A DNA stretch of 7,038 nt from an uncultured Phocaeicola sp. (lineage in GTDB: Bacteria > Bacteroidota > Bacteroidia > Bacteroidales > Bacteroidaceae), in assembly GCA_948579315.1 (NCBI GenBank), contig CAPAOL010000027.1, positions 42,100 to 49,137 of the forward strand. The letters are read 5' to 3'. Of the stretch, positions 6,428-7,038 are shown in pieces (position 1 is the stretch's first letter; each line of letters opens with the position of its first letter). Both the position numbers and the translations under genes were made by a program. Below the pieces are notes generated by a model. That model saw only the letters and a program-made list of their open reading frames with translations, searched no databases and had not been told where the DNA came from.

Positions 6428-6449
6428 CCGCATTTGAGAGAGAATGCGG
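6428..6449 (+). repeat. Inverted repeat across the predicted tRNA transcription start
   Basis: CCGCATT (6428-6434) and AATGCGG (6443-6449) form a perfect 7-bp inverted repeat with an 8-nt loop, just before tRNA-Ser. Because the predicted start falls inside the left arm, it may act as DNA (an operator) or, if transcription starts slightly earlier, as a leader hairpin for tRNA processing. Confidence 0.55.
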
Positions 6450-6455
6450 GTTCAA

Positions 6456-6542
6456 GGAAGTTTGGGTGAGTGGCTGAAACCACCAGTTTGCTAAACTGAC
6501 GTACTCGCAAGGGTACCGGGGGTTCGAATCCCCCAGCTTCCG
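6456..6542 (+). tRNA. tRNA-Ser (anticodon GCU)
   Basis: An 87-nt class II tRNA. The acceptor GGAAGTT (6456-6462) pairs with AGCTTCC (6535-6541) through seven pairs including one wobble; the discriminator is G6542. The anticodon loop TTGCTAA carries GCT, reading AGC and AGU serine codons. A long variable arm is present (GTACTC and GGGTAC around a GCAA loop), as expected for serine. The T arm is GGGGG-TTCGAAT-CCCCC. Base pair 27-43 appears to be a C-A mismatch. The CCA end is not encoded, so it must be added by tRNA nucleotidyltransferase. Confidence 0.96.
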
Positions 6543-6560
6543 CAAAATCTCAAAATAAAA

Positions 6561-6593
6561 AAGAGCTAAGTTTTTTAAGACTTGGCTCTTTTT
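6561..6593 (+). terminator. Hairpin terminator between the two tRNA genes
   Basis: AAGAGCTAAGT (6561-6571) pairs with ACTTGGCTCTT (6580-6590) through 11 bp with one G-U, loop of 8 nt, followed by T residues to 6593. It sits between tRNA-Ser and tRNA-Glu, with no recognisable promoter after it, so partial readthrough or a processing role is likely. Confidence 0.8.
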
Positions 6594-6608
6594 AATCTAT
6601 CAAACTCC

Positions 6609-6680
6609 GGTGGGTTCGTCTAACGGTTAGGACACATGCCTCTCACGCATGTAATACGAGTTCGATTCTCGTACCCACTA
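6609..6680 (+). tRNA. tRNA-Glu (anticodon CUC)
   Basis: A 72-nt tRNA. The acceptor GGTGGGT (6609-6615) pairs with ACCCACT (6673-6679), the terminal pair being G-U; the discriminator is A6680. The D stem is GTCT/GGAC. The anticodon arm is CATGC-CTCTCAC-GCATG with anticodon CTC, reading GAG glutamate codons. The T arm is ACGAG-TTCGATT-CTCGT. CCA is not encoded. No consensus promoter lies between the preceding terminator and this gene, so it probably depends on the tRNA-Ser promoter. Confidence 0.95.
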
Positions 6681-6694
6681 CTACTTGATTATCA

Positions 6695-6724
6695 GCCCCT
6701 TACTAACAAGTAAGGGGCTTTTTT
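6695..6724 (+). terminator. Rho-independent terminator after tRNA-Glu
   Basis: GCCCCTTACT (6695-6704) and AGTAAGGGGC (6709-6718) form a perfect 10-bp stem with loop AACA, followed by six T residues (6719-6724). It closes the tRNA transcription unit. Confidence 0.93.
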
Positions 6725-6743
6725 CTTGCCCCCTATATCTATA

Positions 6744-6827
6744 TCAAATATCCTTTGAGCTAAAACCAATATCATTATAGCTAATCCAGATATCATTATA
6801 GCTAATGAAAATATGCTTATAGCAAAT
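6744..6827. repeat. 21-bp-period tandem array
   Basis: Four 21-bp units start at 6744, 6765, 6786 and 6807. The second and third share 18 consecutive bases (ATATCATTATAGCTAAT and its first flanking base pattern, 6769-6785 and 6790-6806). The first matches the second at about 15 of 21 positions, and the fourth ends GCTTATAGCAAAT. Two 9-mers, AATATGCTT (6810-6818) and CCGTTAATA (6841-6849), also occur in or next to the 18-bp array at 6185-6260, so the two arrays may be related. Confidence 0.78.
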
Positions 6828-6971
6828 CCATCGCGCTATCCCGTTAATACGTTGTTTGCGTATATACTAAAATGGGGTCAGTCCGAAAACCCTGTGGGTA
6901 TGTTAAATCTACACTGTTAGTTTGCATAATCTAAAAATAAAGAATGGTATATCTCCGACTCCCCTAAACTG
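6828..6971. other. Spacer with two overlapping short open frames, coding not supported
   Basis: A 35-codon frame (6813-6920, starting MLIANPSRYP in the array) and a 20-codon frame (6872-6934, MGSVRKPCGYVKST and six more) overlap on the plus strand. Neither has a promoter or ribosome-binding sequence that I can support. No other gene, terminator or promoter is seen in this stretch. Confidence 0.4.
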
Positions 6972-6999
6972 GGCTCAGTTGTAATGGCTCAGTTGTAAT
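6972..6999. repeat. Exact 14-bp tandem duplication
   Basis: GGCTCAGTTGTAAT occurs twice in a row (6972-6985 and 6986-6999), immediately upstream of a promoter-like sequence. This placement would suit a paired regulator site, but replication slippage is a sufficient explanation. Confidence 0.85.
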
Positions 7000-7000
7000 T

Positions 7001-7032
7001 CTTGGGGGATTGCGTTAAAATTCTTATTTTTG
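7001..7032 (+). promoter_or_regulatory. Putative promoter of a gene beyond the right edge
   Basis: TATTTTTG (7025-7032) fits the -7 consensus TAnnTTTG. At 20 bp spacing the -33 box is CTTG (7001-7004), three of four bases. The transcript would leave the window, so its gene cannot be named. Confidence 0.5.
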
Positions 7033-7038
7033 CATCAT

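Noticed and set aside
6609..6827. Integration site at the tRNA-Glu 3' end
   Set aside because: No second copy of the tRNA 3' end was found downstream, and no integrase gene is present in the window.

Overview
The window looks like chromosomal DNA of a Bacteroides-type gut anaerobe. The main evidence is the promoters: several intergenic sites match the Bacteroidetes primary sigma-factor consensus (a TTTG box, 19-20 bp, then TAnnTTTG), and the genes lack strong Shine-Dalgarno sequences. A/T-rich intergenic tandem repeats, tRNA genes without an encoded CCA end and a Bacteroidetes-style short lipoprotein agree with this. No species is claimed.

Layout. A heptanucleotide tandem array (1-134) runs into the stop codon of a minus-strand AspT/YidE-family membrane transporter (132-1796), which has a clear promoter at 1819-1849. 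A gene-free stretch follows; it holds a roughly 287-bp MITE-like inverted-repeat element (1876-2162) and then pyrimidine-rich sequence without an evident gene. A small lipoprotein of unknown function (2347-2790, minus) is divergent from a two-gene plus-strand operon, ravA (3005-4579) and viaA (4548-5972). These encode a MoxR-type AAA+ ATPase and its von Willebrand factor A partner; the reading frames overlap by 32 bp.

Downstream is a compact promoter-to-terminator unit (6017-6120) predicting a small RNA of about 67 nt with no convincing ORF. Then come an 18-bp-period tandem array (6185-6260), a promoter, tRNA-Ser(GCU), a terminator, tRNA-Glu(CUC) and a strong terminator. A second tandem array (21-bp period, 6744-6827) shares two 9-mers with the first. 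The last 200 bp hold a 14-bp tandem duplication and a promoter-like sequence that probably serves a gene beyond the window.

How the genes work together. RavA and ViaA are expected to form one chaperone-like complex; in Enterobacteria it has been linked to lysine decarboxylase and respiratory enzymes, but here the RavA C-terminal region is diverged, so its partners may differ. The transporter, lipoprotein and tRNAs appear to be independent units. The least explained items are the small-RNA unit, the inverted-repeat element, the paired arrays around the tRNAs, and a six-codon upstream ORF overlapping the ravA start.
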